NCBI GenBank assembly: GCA_900199655.1
Contig: FZRE01000024.1
Location: 1 to 37,518, forward strand
Length of the DNA stretch: 37,518 bases
Source: Prevotellaceae bacterium KH2P17
GTDB lineage: Bacteria; Bacteroidota; Bacteroidia; Bacteroidales; Bacteroidaceae
Reading direction: 5' to 3'
In this document: one piece after another, positions 16,448 through 24,027 of the stretch
Layout: each line of letters starts with the position of its first letter
How positions within the stretch are numbered: the first letter of the stretch is position 1
Notes under the pieces: generated by a model
Databases searched by the model: none
The model's input: only the letters and a program-made list of their open reading frames with translations
What the model was told of the DNA's origin: nothing
Position numbers and translations under genes: made by a program

Positions 16448-17073
16448 TGAACAAGGTTTACGTTCTGGCCATAGCAAGAGACGTGCCGGCCGAGGATTAT
16501 CGCCTGTACCTCGACCCCATGAAGACCCGCCGCTACGGAAGGCTGCTTAAAAGGGCCCTGGCCACGGCGCTCAAGTGCATGCACGACAGCGGCGTGAGCC
16601 ACCCTGACGCCATCATCAACGGCACTGCCTTGGGCAGCTGGGATGACTCTGAGCACATGCTCCGCGGCCTGGCAACCGAGGGCGAGCAGGTGAGCATGCC
16701 CACCCACTTCATGCTCTGTACCCACAACTCGGTAGCTTCCATGATTGGCATCTATACTCACACGCAAGGTTACAACAGCACCTACAGCCACGGTTCCGTC
16801 TCTTTTGAGTGCGCCCTCATGGATGCGTTCCTGCAACTGCGCTCCGGACAGGCCCAAACGGCACTGGTCTGTGCCAACGATGAGCTTACACCCGAGCTGC
16901 AGCAGCACCTCACCCAGCTGGGCATTACCGGCTGGGTAGCTGCCGACAGGTCGCTCTCCGTCATGCTGTCTGTCGCTCCGGGCGCCCATCCGCTCTACGA
17001 GCTGACCGGCGTACGCATTGTTCACACCAAGGACAAGGCCGACAGTGCCCGCGTAATTTACCGAAAGATATGA
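16444..17073 (+). CDS. short ketosynthase-like protein without nucleophile, 2 (chain-length-factor type)
   Basis: A 209-residue protein of the ketosynthase N-terminal-like type (PF13723 kind). The diagnostic parts are PTHFMLCTHNSVASMIGIY (86-104) and YNSTYSHGSVSFECALMDAF (110-129). In the second, the spot of the ketosynthase nucleophile has Ser/Val instead of Cys. Proteobacterial aryl-polyene ApeC is a chain-length factor of related type that pairs with a ketosynthase. It is coupled by ATGA overlap to the ketosynthase before it and to the small transporter after it. Confidence 0.75.
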   Translation: MMNKVYVLAIARDVPAEDYRLYLDPMKTRRYGRLLKRALATALKCMHDSGVSHPDAIINGTALGSWDDSEHMLRGLATEGEQVSMPTHFMLCTHNSVASMIGIYTHTQGYNSTYSHGSVSFECALMDAFLQLRSGQAQTALVCANDELTPELQQHLTQLGITGWVAADRSLSVMLSVAPGAHPLYELTGVRIVHTKDKADSARVIYRKI

Positions 17074-17420
17074 GACTGATACTGATTTCCATCGTGCAGA
17101 GCATCCTGCTGTGTGGCGGTCAGGTGTTCCTTAAATTCGCCCTGACCCGTATGGGCGCCTTCTCGTGGAGCCTGCGTTTCGTGGCCAGCCAGCTAACTAA
17201 CTGGTGGTGGCTGGGCTGCGGACTGTGCTACGCTGCAGCCACTCTGCTGTGGATGTACATCATCAAGAACTTCCCGTTCTCCATGGCCTACCCCATGATA
17301 TCACTCAGTTACGTGCTCGGTATGTTTGCAGCCATCCTCTTCTTCCACGAAACAGTGCCCCTGACCCGCTGGGCCGGCGTGCTGCTCATTATCCTTGGCT
17401 GCGTGCTGGTGGCCAAATAA
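17070..17420 (+). CDS. small four-helix membrane protein (SMR/EamA-like)
   Basis: A 116-residue protein with four predicted membrane helices, in the manner of EmrE/SugE or the ArnE/ArnF flippase subunits (MYIIKNFPFSMAYPMISLSYVLGMFAAILFF is close to that family). The Glu at residue 95 (FFHETVPL) lies in the loop before helix 4. In this setting a role in flipping a lipid or pigment precursor is plausible, but a drug efflux label is equally compatible with sequence. It starts in ATGA overlap with the previous gene; afterwards the tight operon packing is interrupted. Confidence 0.75.
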   Translation: MRLILISIVQSILLCGGQVFLKFALTRMGAFSWSLRFVASQLTNWWWLGCGLCYAAATLLWMYIIKNFPFSMAYPMISLSYVLGMFAAILFFHETVPLTRWAGVLLIILGCVLVAK

Positions 17421-17470
17421 ACAAGACAAAAAGAATGAAGAATAACAACCGTAAATATCCGGCGGCTCTC

Positions 17471-17558
17471 CCGAAGCTATGCTTCAAGGGTCTTGAAGCT
17501 ATCCTTCAAGGGCCTTGGAGGTATCGTTCGGGCGGCTTGAAGGATACCTTTTGCAGCG
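17471..17558 (+). repeat. 22-bp dyad repeat array, copy 2 (inside the operon)
   Basis: Four tandem units whose common core (CTATGCTTCA, CTATCCTTCA, GTATCGTTCG, GGATACCTTT) starts at 17477, 17499, 17521 and 17543, exactly 22 bp apart. The best unit reads CTTGAAG-CTATC-CTTCAAG, a perfect 7-bp dyad with a 5-base centre. The array lies in the only long gap of the operon, between the small transporter and the LolA-like gene, and the reading frame happens to stay open through it. The same unit forms the array at 33593. Confidence 0.85.
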
Positions 17559-17605
17559 CCCTCTGTATCAACGCGTTACGGAGACCGATAAGGGTGGCCT
17601 CTCTG

Positions 17606-18235
17606 GTGGCCTCCCGCAGGGCTCTGATGGTGCTGCTGTTGCTGTGCTGCCTCGCCGGTCAGGCACCGTTGCTGGCCCAGAAGGCGGTGCGCGCCACGCC
17701 CCGGCAGGAACGGCAGATGATTGCCCTCATCAACCGTACATCGGCCAGCATACGTGCCATGAGCTGCGACTTCAGGCAGGTGAGCAACCTGTCTTTCATG
17801 GACAGCAAGGCCGTTTCGGAAGGCCGCATGTCGTACTCTGCCGACGGAAAGCTCACCTGGCAGTACACTGCTCCGTACAGTTACACCTTCACGATAGATA
17901 AAGGCAAGGTAACAACCACGTCGGGCAGCCGCACAACCACCATCGACACGGGCAGCAACAAGCTGTACCGCAACATCACGCAGCTGATGATGAACAGCGT
18001 CTCGGGGCGTAGCCTGTCCGGCAACCGCGACTTTACCGTACACATGTACACCCGCGGCGGCTGGTGGATAGCTTACCTCTATCCGCGCGGGGGCGACATG
18101 AAGCGGCTCTTCAAGACCGTGCGCCTGTATTTCAGCAAGGGCAGGCGGATGGTGCAGAAGGTGGAAATGGTGCAGCCCAATGGCGACAACATCACCATTA
18201 CTTTGTTGAACCAGAAAGTCAGCTACCGCCGATGA
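17606..18235 (+). CDS. LolA-like outer-membrane lipoprotein carrier protein
   Basis: A 209-residue periplasmic carrier-type protein. A signal peptide SRRALMVLLLLCCLAGQAPLLAQ is followed by a LolA-like beta half-barrel (MSCDFRQVSNLSFM, then GRMSYSADGKLTWQYTAPYSYTF). In aryl-polyene clusters LolA paralogues are thought to ferry the lipid-linked pigment to the outer membrane. The GTG at 17606 gives a normal signal peptide and family length. ATG at 17435 would add 57 residues encoded by the repeat array, and ATG at 17627 would remove the positive n-region. It ends in ATGA overlap with the next gene. Confidence 0.8.
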   Translation: MASRRALMVLLLLCCLAGQAPLLAQKAVRATPRQERQMIALINRTSASIRAMSCDFRQVSNLSFMDSKAVSEGRMSYSADGKLTWQYTAPYSYTFTIDKGKVTTTSGSRTTTIDTGSNKLYRNITQLMMNSVSGRSLSGNRDFTVHMYTRGGWWIAYLYPRGGDMKRLFKTVRLYFSKGRRMVQKVEMVQPNGDNITITLLNQKVSYRR

Positions 18236-18588
18236 AGCTCTTGGGTACCATGTTCCGTATAGACAGGAGCGGAGCCGACAGCTGCCAGCTCTCGCTGATG
18301 GCCGGTCATGTTATCTACCGGGCGCACTTTCCGGGCAAGCCCGTAACGCCCGGCGTGTGCATTGTCAAGATGCTGGGCGAGCTGCTGGAGCTGCGCCTGA
18401 ACACACAACTGGAGCTGCGCGAAATCAGGAACCTGAAGTTCATTGCGCCCATCTCGCCCGTTGACGACGGGCAGATAGAGGTGGTGTTCGACCAGGTAAC
18501 GCAAGCCGAAAGCGCCGTGCAGTGCAAGGGAAGCATTGTGTGGGGCGAGCGGATATATACCAAGTTCTCACTCATATTCGGCAAATGA
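18232..18588 (+). CDS. hotdog dehydratase subunit with His but no Glu (ApeI-like)
   Basis: A 118-residue FabZ-like protein. The HFPG block is intact (YRAHFPGKPVTPGV), giving the catalytic His32. Fourteen residues later, where FabZ has its catalytic Glu, there is Lys46 (PGVCIVKMLGELL). It is therefore the mirror image of the dehydratase at 12413, which has the Glu and lacks the His; a heterodimer would hold one complete site. The start is an ATGA overlap with the LolA-like gene, and it ends in ATGA overlap with the glycosyltransferase. Confidence 0.87.
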   Translation: MKLLGTMFRIDRSGADSCQLSLMAGHVIYRAHFPGKPVTPGVCIVKMLGELLELRLNTQLELREIRNLKFIAPISPVDDGQIEVVFDQVTQAESAVQCKGSIVWGERIYTKFSLIFGK

Positions 18589-19343
18589 TGGACAAAGTAC
18601 GCGAAGTAATAGACCGTGAGCGCATCTGCGTGGTTGTTCCAACCTACAACAACGGCGCCACCATCGTAGATGTGCTGCGCCGTATCAGCAGGTTCACCGG
18701 CCACATCATCGTGGTTAACGACGGCAGCACCGACCGTACGCACGAGCTGATAGCCGCCGCCGGCATCGACGGACTGGTGACTGTGGAGTACGAACGCAAC
18801 CGAGGAAAGGGCGACGCACTGAAGGAGGGCTTCAAGAAAGCTATCCTCCTGGGCTACGAGTACGCCCTGACGATAGATGCCGACGGGCAGCATTACCCCG
18901 AAGACATCCCCCTTTTCATCGATGCCTTCAGGGCTAACAGGGGCGCGTTCATTGTGGGCATGCGGCGTCTGGAGCAGGAGAACATGCGCCAGGGCAGCAA
19001 CTTTGCCAACAAGTTCTCCAACTTCTGGTTCCATTTCCAGACGGGTTTGCGGCTCGCCGACACACAGTGTGGCTACCGGCTCTACCCGCTCAACATGCTC
19101 GATGCGGGCTGGATAGTGACCTCGCGCTATGAGTCGGAGCTGGAGTTCCTGGTCTATTCGGCCTGGAAAGGCGTGAGGCTGGTGGGCATTCCGGTGCGGG
19201 TGTACTATCCGCCAAAGGCCGAGAGGGTGAGCAGTTTTCGCCCTGTGTACGACTTCCTGCGCATTACGCTGCTCAACATCGTGCTCACCACGGGCGCCGT
19301 TTTCTATTATCTGCCGGCCCGGATTATTCGGAAATTGAGATGA
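18585..19343 (+). CDS. family 2 glycosyltransferase (DPM/polyprenyl-phosphate type)
   Basis: A 252-residue GT-A fold enzyme. Key motifs are VVPTYNNG (17-24), VVNDGSTDRT (43-52), and the DXD motif Asp98-Ala-Asp100 in TIDADGQHYPED. A QCGYRLYP block is also present. There is no C-terminal membrane domain, although the end is hydrophobic (ITLLNIVLTTGAVFYYL). It resembles dolichol-phosphate mannosyltransferase-like enzymes and may add a sugar to the pigment or its lipid anchor. ATGA overlaps couple it to both neighbours. Confidence 0.87.
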   Translation: MMDKVREVIDRERICVVVPTYNNGATIVDVLRRISRFTGHIIVVNDGSTDRTHELIAAAGIDGLVTVEYERNRGKGDALKEGFKKAILLGYEYALTIDADGQHYPEDIPLFIDAFRANRGAFIVGMRRLEQENMRQGSNFANKFSNFWFHFQTGLRLADTQCGYRLYPLNMLDAGWIVTSRYESELEFLVYSAWKGVRLVGIPVRVYYPPKAERVSSFRPVYDFLRITLLNIVLTTGAVFYYLPARIIRKLR

Positions 19344-22300
19344 TGACGCAGTTCTTTCTACGTATATACGACTATGCGAGCGCCCACAGGCGGCTGTCGG
19401 CCGCGGTGTTGCTGCTGTTTCTCGCGGTGGTTGTGCTGCTAACGGCACGCATCCACTACGAGGAGGACATCTCGAAGTTCCTGCCCGGCAACGAAGAGAA
19501 CGAGCAGTATGAGGCCATTTACAAGCAGATAACCTCGCAGGACCGCATTGCCGTGCTCTTCGGGGCAAAGGATTCGCTGCGCCAAGTGCCCGACGACACG
19601 CTCGAAATGGCCATGGACTACATGGGCCGGAGGCTGGAGCAGATACGCAGCATCAGGGATTTGCAGGTTACGGTTGATGCAGCACGGGCGGAAAAGACAA
19701 TGGACTTTGTGTACCGCAACATGCCTTACTTCCTCTCCCCGGCCGACTATGAGCGCATGGACTCGCTGCTCGCGCAGCCCGACTTCGTGCATAACCAGAT
19801 GCTGAAGAACCGCCAGCTGGCTCTGATGCCTATGGGTGGAGCCCTGATGCAGACGCTGCGCTACGACCCGCTCGGCCTCTTCGGCCCCGTCATGCAGAGC
19901 CTGAAAGGGCTCGGACCGAGTGAAGACTTCCAGCTGGCAGACGGCTACGTGTTTACCAAAGACGGCAAGCGCAGCCTCCTGACGTTCCATTCGCCCTACG
20001 GACCGAGCGAGACCGGGCAGAATGCTCTGCTGGTTCAGCAGCTTAACGGGGCTATGGCAGCCACGATGCAGCAATATCCCAACGTGCGCGTATCGGCCAT
20101 CGGAGCCCCGCTGGTGGCTGTTACCAACGCGCAGCAGATAAAGACCGACTCGCTTGTTTCGGTCTCCCTGGCCGTTGTACTCATCCTTTTCTTGCTCGTG
20201 TGGCATTACCGCAGGCTTTCTGATATCCTGTGGATAGGGGCTTCCATCGCCTTCGGCTGGCTGTTTGCGCTGGCGGGCATGTCGCTTGCAAGCGGCTCCG
20301 TGTCCATCATTGTGCTGGGAATAGGGTCGGTAATCATCGGCATCGCGGTCAATTATCCGCTGCATTTCCTGGACCATCTGCGCGAAGTGCCCGGCCGGAG
20401 AGAGGCCTTACGCGAGATGGTTCCGCCGCTGCTGATAGGCAACATCACTACCGTGGCGGCCTTCCTGTGCCTGGTCTGGCTCGATGCCCGGGCCATGCGC
20501 GACCTCGGTTTGTTCGGATCGCTCATGCTCATTGGCACCATCTTGTTTGTTCTTGTATTCCTTCCGCTCTATGCCAAGGCGTCGGCAGTCAGCCCGCGGG
20601 CCATAGGCAGCAGCCGTGTTCGCCTGCCCCGCGTGCCGTATCTGTTGCCGGTTGTCCTCTTGCTGACGGCCGTCTTGGGCTATTTCTCACTCCGTACATC
20701 GTTCGATTCCGACCTTTCGCACATCAATTACATGACTCCCGAGCAGCAGGCTGACATGGAGCTGCTCTCTTCCTCGCTGCCCGACAGGCCGGTGTATGTG
20801 GTTGCCCGGGGTGCAACCTTGGAGGAGGCATTGCGCGAGAACGACCGTGCAACCGACAAGCTCATGGCCTTGCCGCAGGTTGAACGCATCAGTGGCGTGG
20901 GCAGCTTCTTGCCGTCGGAGCCTAAACAGGAGGCCCGGCTGGCCCGCTGGAGGCAGTTCAAAGCCCGTTATGCGCAGTCTCTGCTCGCGGCGGTTGACAG
21001 GGAGGGCAGGGCGTTAGGCTTCTCCGGCGAGGCTTTCGGCGCGTTTTCGGAACTCCTGACGCAGCGGTTCGAGGTTCGCGCTGCATCCTATTTCAGCCCG
21101 CTGACGGCCAATGCAGCGTCCGGGTTCATCCTCAAGGACGAGGCCGGATATAAGATTGTGAACTACGTTACCACATCCGATGAGGCGGCGGTAAAGCGCT
21201 CCGTGCCGCTGGCTTTCAGCAGTCGGGACATCAGCAACCGGCTGGTAGAGGTGCTGAACAACTCCTTCAACTACATTGGTTGGGTGTGCGGACTGGTTGT
21301 CTTCTGCTTTTTGTGGCTGTCGTTCGGCAGCATCGAGCTCTCTCTGCTGTCGTTTCTGCCGCTCGCGGTGTCATGGATCTGGATACTTGGATTGATGCAG
21401 TTGCTGGGCGTACAGTTCAATATCGTGAACATCATCCTGGCTACCTTCATCTTTGGTCAGGGCGATGACTACACCATCTTCATAACCGAAGGGCTCATGT
21501 ACGAGTACGCCACGGGGCGCAGACGGCTGCAGGCGTATCGCAACTCGGTGCTGTTCTCGGCCGTGCTGATGTTCATCGGCATCGGCAGTCTTATCTTCGC
21601 ACGCCATCCGGCGTTGCGTTCGCTGGCCGTGGTAACCATTATCGGCATGGTAACGGTTGTGCTGATGGCCAATTACCTGCCGCCGTTGGTATTCCGGTGG
21701 CTCACTACCAAGGACGGCCAACGGCGTCCCGTTCCCATTACATTGAAGCGGGTGGCCTATTCGCTCTTCTCCCTGTTCTTCTTCTTGGGCATGATGTACG
21801 GCTTCATGTTGCCCTACACGTGGCTCTACTTCCGCATCGGCAAGATAACCGAAGCGCGCAAGCTGAAGTATCACCGCATCATTCAGCGGATGGCGCAGGT
21901 CATCGTTCGCCGCGTTCCGGGCGTGAAGTATTCCGAAGAGAACAGCGTGGGAGAAACCTTCGAGAAGCCTGCCGTGATTATCTGTAACCACCAGAGCCAT
22001 CTCGACTTGCTGTGTTTGCTGCAGCTCACGCCCAAACTCGTCTTCGTTACCAACGACTGGGTGTGGCGCAATCCGTTCTATGGAGCGGTCATACACCGGG
22101 CGGAATTCTATCCTGTAAGTGACGGGATAGAGCGCAATATGCCCCGACTGCGCGACCTCTACGGCCGCGGTTACAGCATCTGTGTGTTCCCGGAAGGCAC
22201 GCGGAGTGAGGACTGCAGCATCCTGCGTTTCCACAAGGGAGCCTTTTACCTGGCACGTGAACTGGGCGCCGACATCGTTCCCGTGTTCCTTCATGGGGCA

Positions 22301-22546
22301 GGGCATGTGCTGCCCAAGCGCGACTTCATGCTGCGCGAGGGTGCCATCCACGTCGAGATAGGGCAGCGCCGGCCGGCCGGAAAGACCGAAGGCATGGATG
22401 CGAACGAGCGCGACAGACTCATGAGTCGCCGCATGCGTAAATACTACCAGGAGCATTATGCAGCCTTGTGTGCGACGTTGGAGACCGACGAATACTGGGC
22501 TCCGTACCGCAGATACGACCGAATGTACAAGGGAGAATTCAGATGA
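19340..22546 (+). CDS. MMPL/RND-type exporter fused to PlsC-type acyltransferase
   Basis: A 1068-residue fusion. Residues 1-820 form an RND exporter with a large periplasmic loop after TM1 and two TM bundles (about 270-410 and 640-800). The second bundle keeps the proton-relay pattern GQGDDYTIFITEG (Asp709/710, Tyr711). The matching place in the first bundle reads GIAVNYPLHF near 338, Asn where Asp is usual. Residues about 860-1050 are a PlsC-type acyltransferase with NHQSHLDLL (HX4D, His884-Asp889) and FPEGTRS (950-956). It would export the pigment lipid while also acylating it. ATGA overlaps join both neighbours. Confidence 0.9.
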   Translation: MMTQFFLRIYDYASAHRRLSAAVLLLFLAVVVLLTARIHYEEDISKFLPGNEENEQYEAIYKQITSQDRIAVLFGAKDSLRQVPDDTLEMAMDYMGRRLEQIRSIRDLQVTVDAARAEKTMDFVYRNMPYFLSPADYERMDSLLAQPDFVHNQMLKNRQLALMPMGGALMQTLRYDPLGLFGPVMQSLKGLGPSEDFQLADGYVFTKDGKRSLLTFHSPYGPSETGQNALLVQQLNGAMAATMQQYPNVRVSAIGAPLVAVTNAQQIKTDSLVSVSLAVVLILFLLVWHYRRLSDILWIGASIAFGWLFALAGMSLASGSVSIIVLGIGSVIIGIAVNYPLHFLDHLREVPGRREALREMVPPLLIGNITTVAAFLCLVWLDARAMRDLGLFGSLMLIGTILFVLVFLPLYAKASAVSPRAIGSSRVRLPRVPYLLPVVLLLTAVLGYFSLRTSFDSDLSHINYMTPEQQADMELLSSSLPDRPVYVVARGATLEEALRENDRATDKLMALPQVERISGVGSFLPSEPKQEARLARWRQFKARYAQSLLAAVDREGRALGFSGEAFGAFSELLTQRFEVRAASYFSPLTANAASGFILKDEAGYKIVNYVTTSDEAAVKRSVPLAFSSRDISNRLVEVLNNSFNYIGWVCGLVVFCFLWLSFGSIELSLLSFLPLAVSWIWILGLMQLLGVQFNIVNIILATFIFGQGDDYTIFITEGLMYEYATGRRRLQAYRNSVLFSAVLMFIGIGSLIFARHPALRSLAVVTIIGMVTVVLMANYLPPLVFRWLTTKDGQRRPVPITLKRVAYSLFSLFFFLGMMYGFMLPYTWLYFRIGKITEARKLKYHRIIQRMAQVIVRRVPGVKYSEENSVGETFEKPAVIICNHQSHLDLLCLLQLTPKLVFVTNDWVWRNPFYGAVIHRAEFYPVSDGIERNMPRLRDLYGRGYSICVFPEGTRSEDCSILRFHKGAFYLARELGADIVPVFLHGAGHVLPKRDFMLREGAIHVEIGQRRPAGKTEGMDANERDRLMSRRMRKYYQEHYAALCATLETDEYWAPYRRYDRMYKGEFR

Positions 22547-24027
22547 AGCAGCGAGTTATCATCATAGGAAGCGGATTGGGCGGCCTGTCCTGCGGCGTCA
22601 TTCTGGCCAAGAACGGCTACGAGGTGACCGTGTTGGAGCAGGGCGTGCAGGTTGGCGGCTGCCTGCAATGCTTCAAACGTAAAGGCGTGAAGTTTGAAAC
22701 GGGCATGCACTTCATAGGTTCCGCGGCCGAAGGACAAACCCTCCACCGGCTGCTCCGCTATCTGGAGGTGAACGTGCAGCTCTCGGCTCTGGATGCCGAA
22801 GGCTACGAGCAGATATCTCTCAACGGCCGCCGATACCCCTTCGCCATGGGCCGCAAGCGGTTCATAGAGCGCCTGGCAGCGTCTTTCCCCGACCAGGTGG
22901 CGAACCTGAACCGCCTGTGCGACATCATCGAAGGCGTTGCCGGAGCCTCTTCGCTGCACTCTCTGCGGCACACGGAGACCGATGCCGCCATCAATACCCA
23001 GTACCAGCTGCTCAGCATCAACCAAGTAGTTGACCGGGTGATAACCAACCCCGAGCTGCGCAAAGTGGTCGTCGGGAACCTGCCCTTATATGCGGCAGAG
23101 AAGGACAAGACGCCTTTCTCCACCTATGCTTTTGTCATGGACTTCTACAACCAGAGTGCCTACAGGGTGGTAGGAGGGAGCGACAACATAGCCAAGTCGC
23201 TGCTCCGCACGCTCTTCAAGTACGGGGCAAAGGTCTATACCAACAAGAAGGTTACTGCCATTGCGTGCGACCAGAGCCGTGCCACGGGCGTTACGTGTGC
23301 CGACGGAAGCACCTTCATGGCCGATATTGTTATCTCCGACGCCCATCCCGCACGAACTTTAGAGCTGGTGTCGTCGTCCTTACTGCGTCCTGCTTACCGC
23401 AACCGTATTGCCCATTTGCCCAATACGGTGGGCGGATTCTCCGTTTATCTGCACTTCAAGGATAACGAGGTGCCCTACATGAACTACAACTTCTACGGCT
23501 ACAGGCAAGCTACGCCGTGGGATTGTGAGTGCTACACCGCGGCCGAATGGCCCAAAGGCTACCTCTACATGCACTTTTGCGACGAGCCGGAGCAGCGCTT
23601 CGCCCGCAGCGGTGTTATCCTCTCGTACATGCAGATGGCCGATGTGGCCCAGTGGAAGGGCACCCGCACAGGGCACCGCGGGGCCGATTACGAGGCTTTC
23701 AAGTGCCGGCATGCCGAGCTGCTGCTGCGTGCCGTGGAGCAGGACTTTCCCGGTCTGCGGACTCATGTGGCCGACCTTTACACCAGCACGCCGCTCACTT
23801 ACCTCGACTACACGGGCACCGAGGGCGGCTCCATGTACGGTATAGCCAAGAACATACAGCTGGGTCCCGCCGCCCGGGTGCACCACCGAACCAAGATACC
23901 CAACCTTCTGCTCACGGGGCAGAACATCAATTCGCACGGCATTCTGGGCGTGCTGGTGGGCAGCATGGTAACTTGCGGCGAACTGCTTACAAGCGAGAAG
24001 ATTTTTGAACAGATAGTGAATGGATAG
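22543..24027 (+). CDS. RetSat/CrtI-like FAD-dependent oxidoreductase 1
   Basis: A 494-residue flavoprotein of the phytoene desaturase / all-trans-retinol saturase group. It has the dinucleotide motif GSGLGGLSCGVILAKNGYEV near the N-terminus, then EQGVQVGGCLQ. The C-terminal FAD motif is LLTGQNINSHGILGVLVG. It would oxidise or reduce C=C bonds of a polyene, or act on another lipid. The start at 22543 is an ATGA overlap with the exporter; a longer frame from 22468 is not supported. The next gene is a clear paralogue, overlapping by 8 bp. Confidence 0.85.
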   Translation: MKQRVIIIGSGLGGLSCGVILAKNGYEVTVLEQGVQVGGCLQCFKRKGVKFETGMHFIGSAAEGQTLHRLLRYLEVNVQLSALDAEGYEQISLNGRRYPFAMGRKRFIERLAASFPDQVANLNRLCDIIEGVAGASSLHSLRHTETDAAINTQYQLLSINQVVDRVITNPELRKVVVGNLPLYAAEKDKTPFSTYAFVMDFYNQSAYRVVGGSDNIAKSLLRTLFKYGAKVYTNKKVTAIACDQSRATGVTCADGSTFMADIVISDAHPARTLELVSSSLLRPAYRNRIAHLPNTVGGFSVYLHFKDNEVPYMNYNFYGYRQATPWDCECYTAAEWPKGYLYMHFCDEPEQRFARSGVILSYMQMADVAQWKGTRTGHRGADYEAFKCRHAELLLRAVEQDFPGLRTHVADLYTSTPLTYLDYTGTEGGSMYGIAKNIQLGPAARVHHRTKIPNLLLTGQNINSHGILGVLVGSMVTCGELLTSEKIFEQIVNG

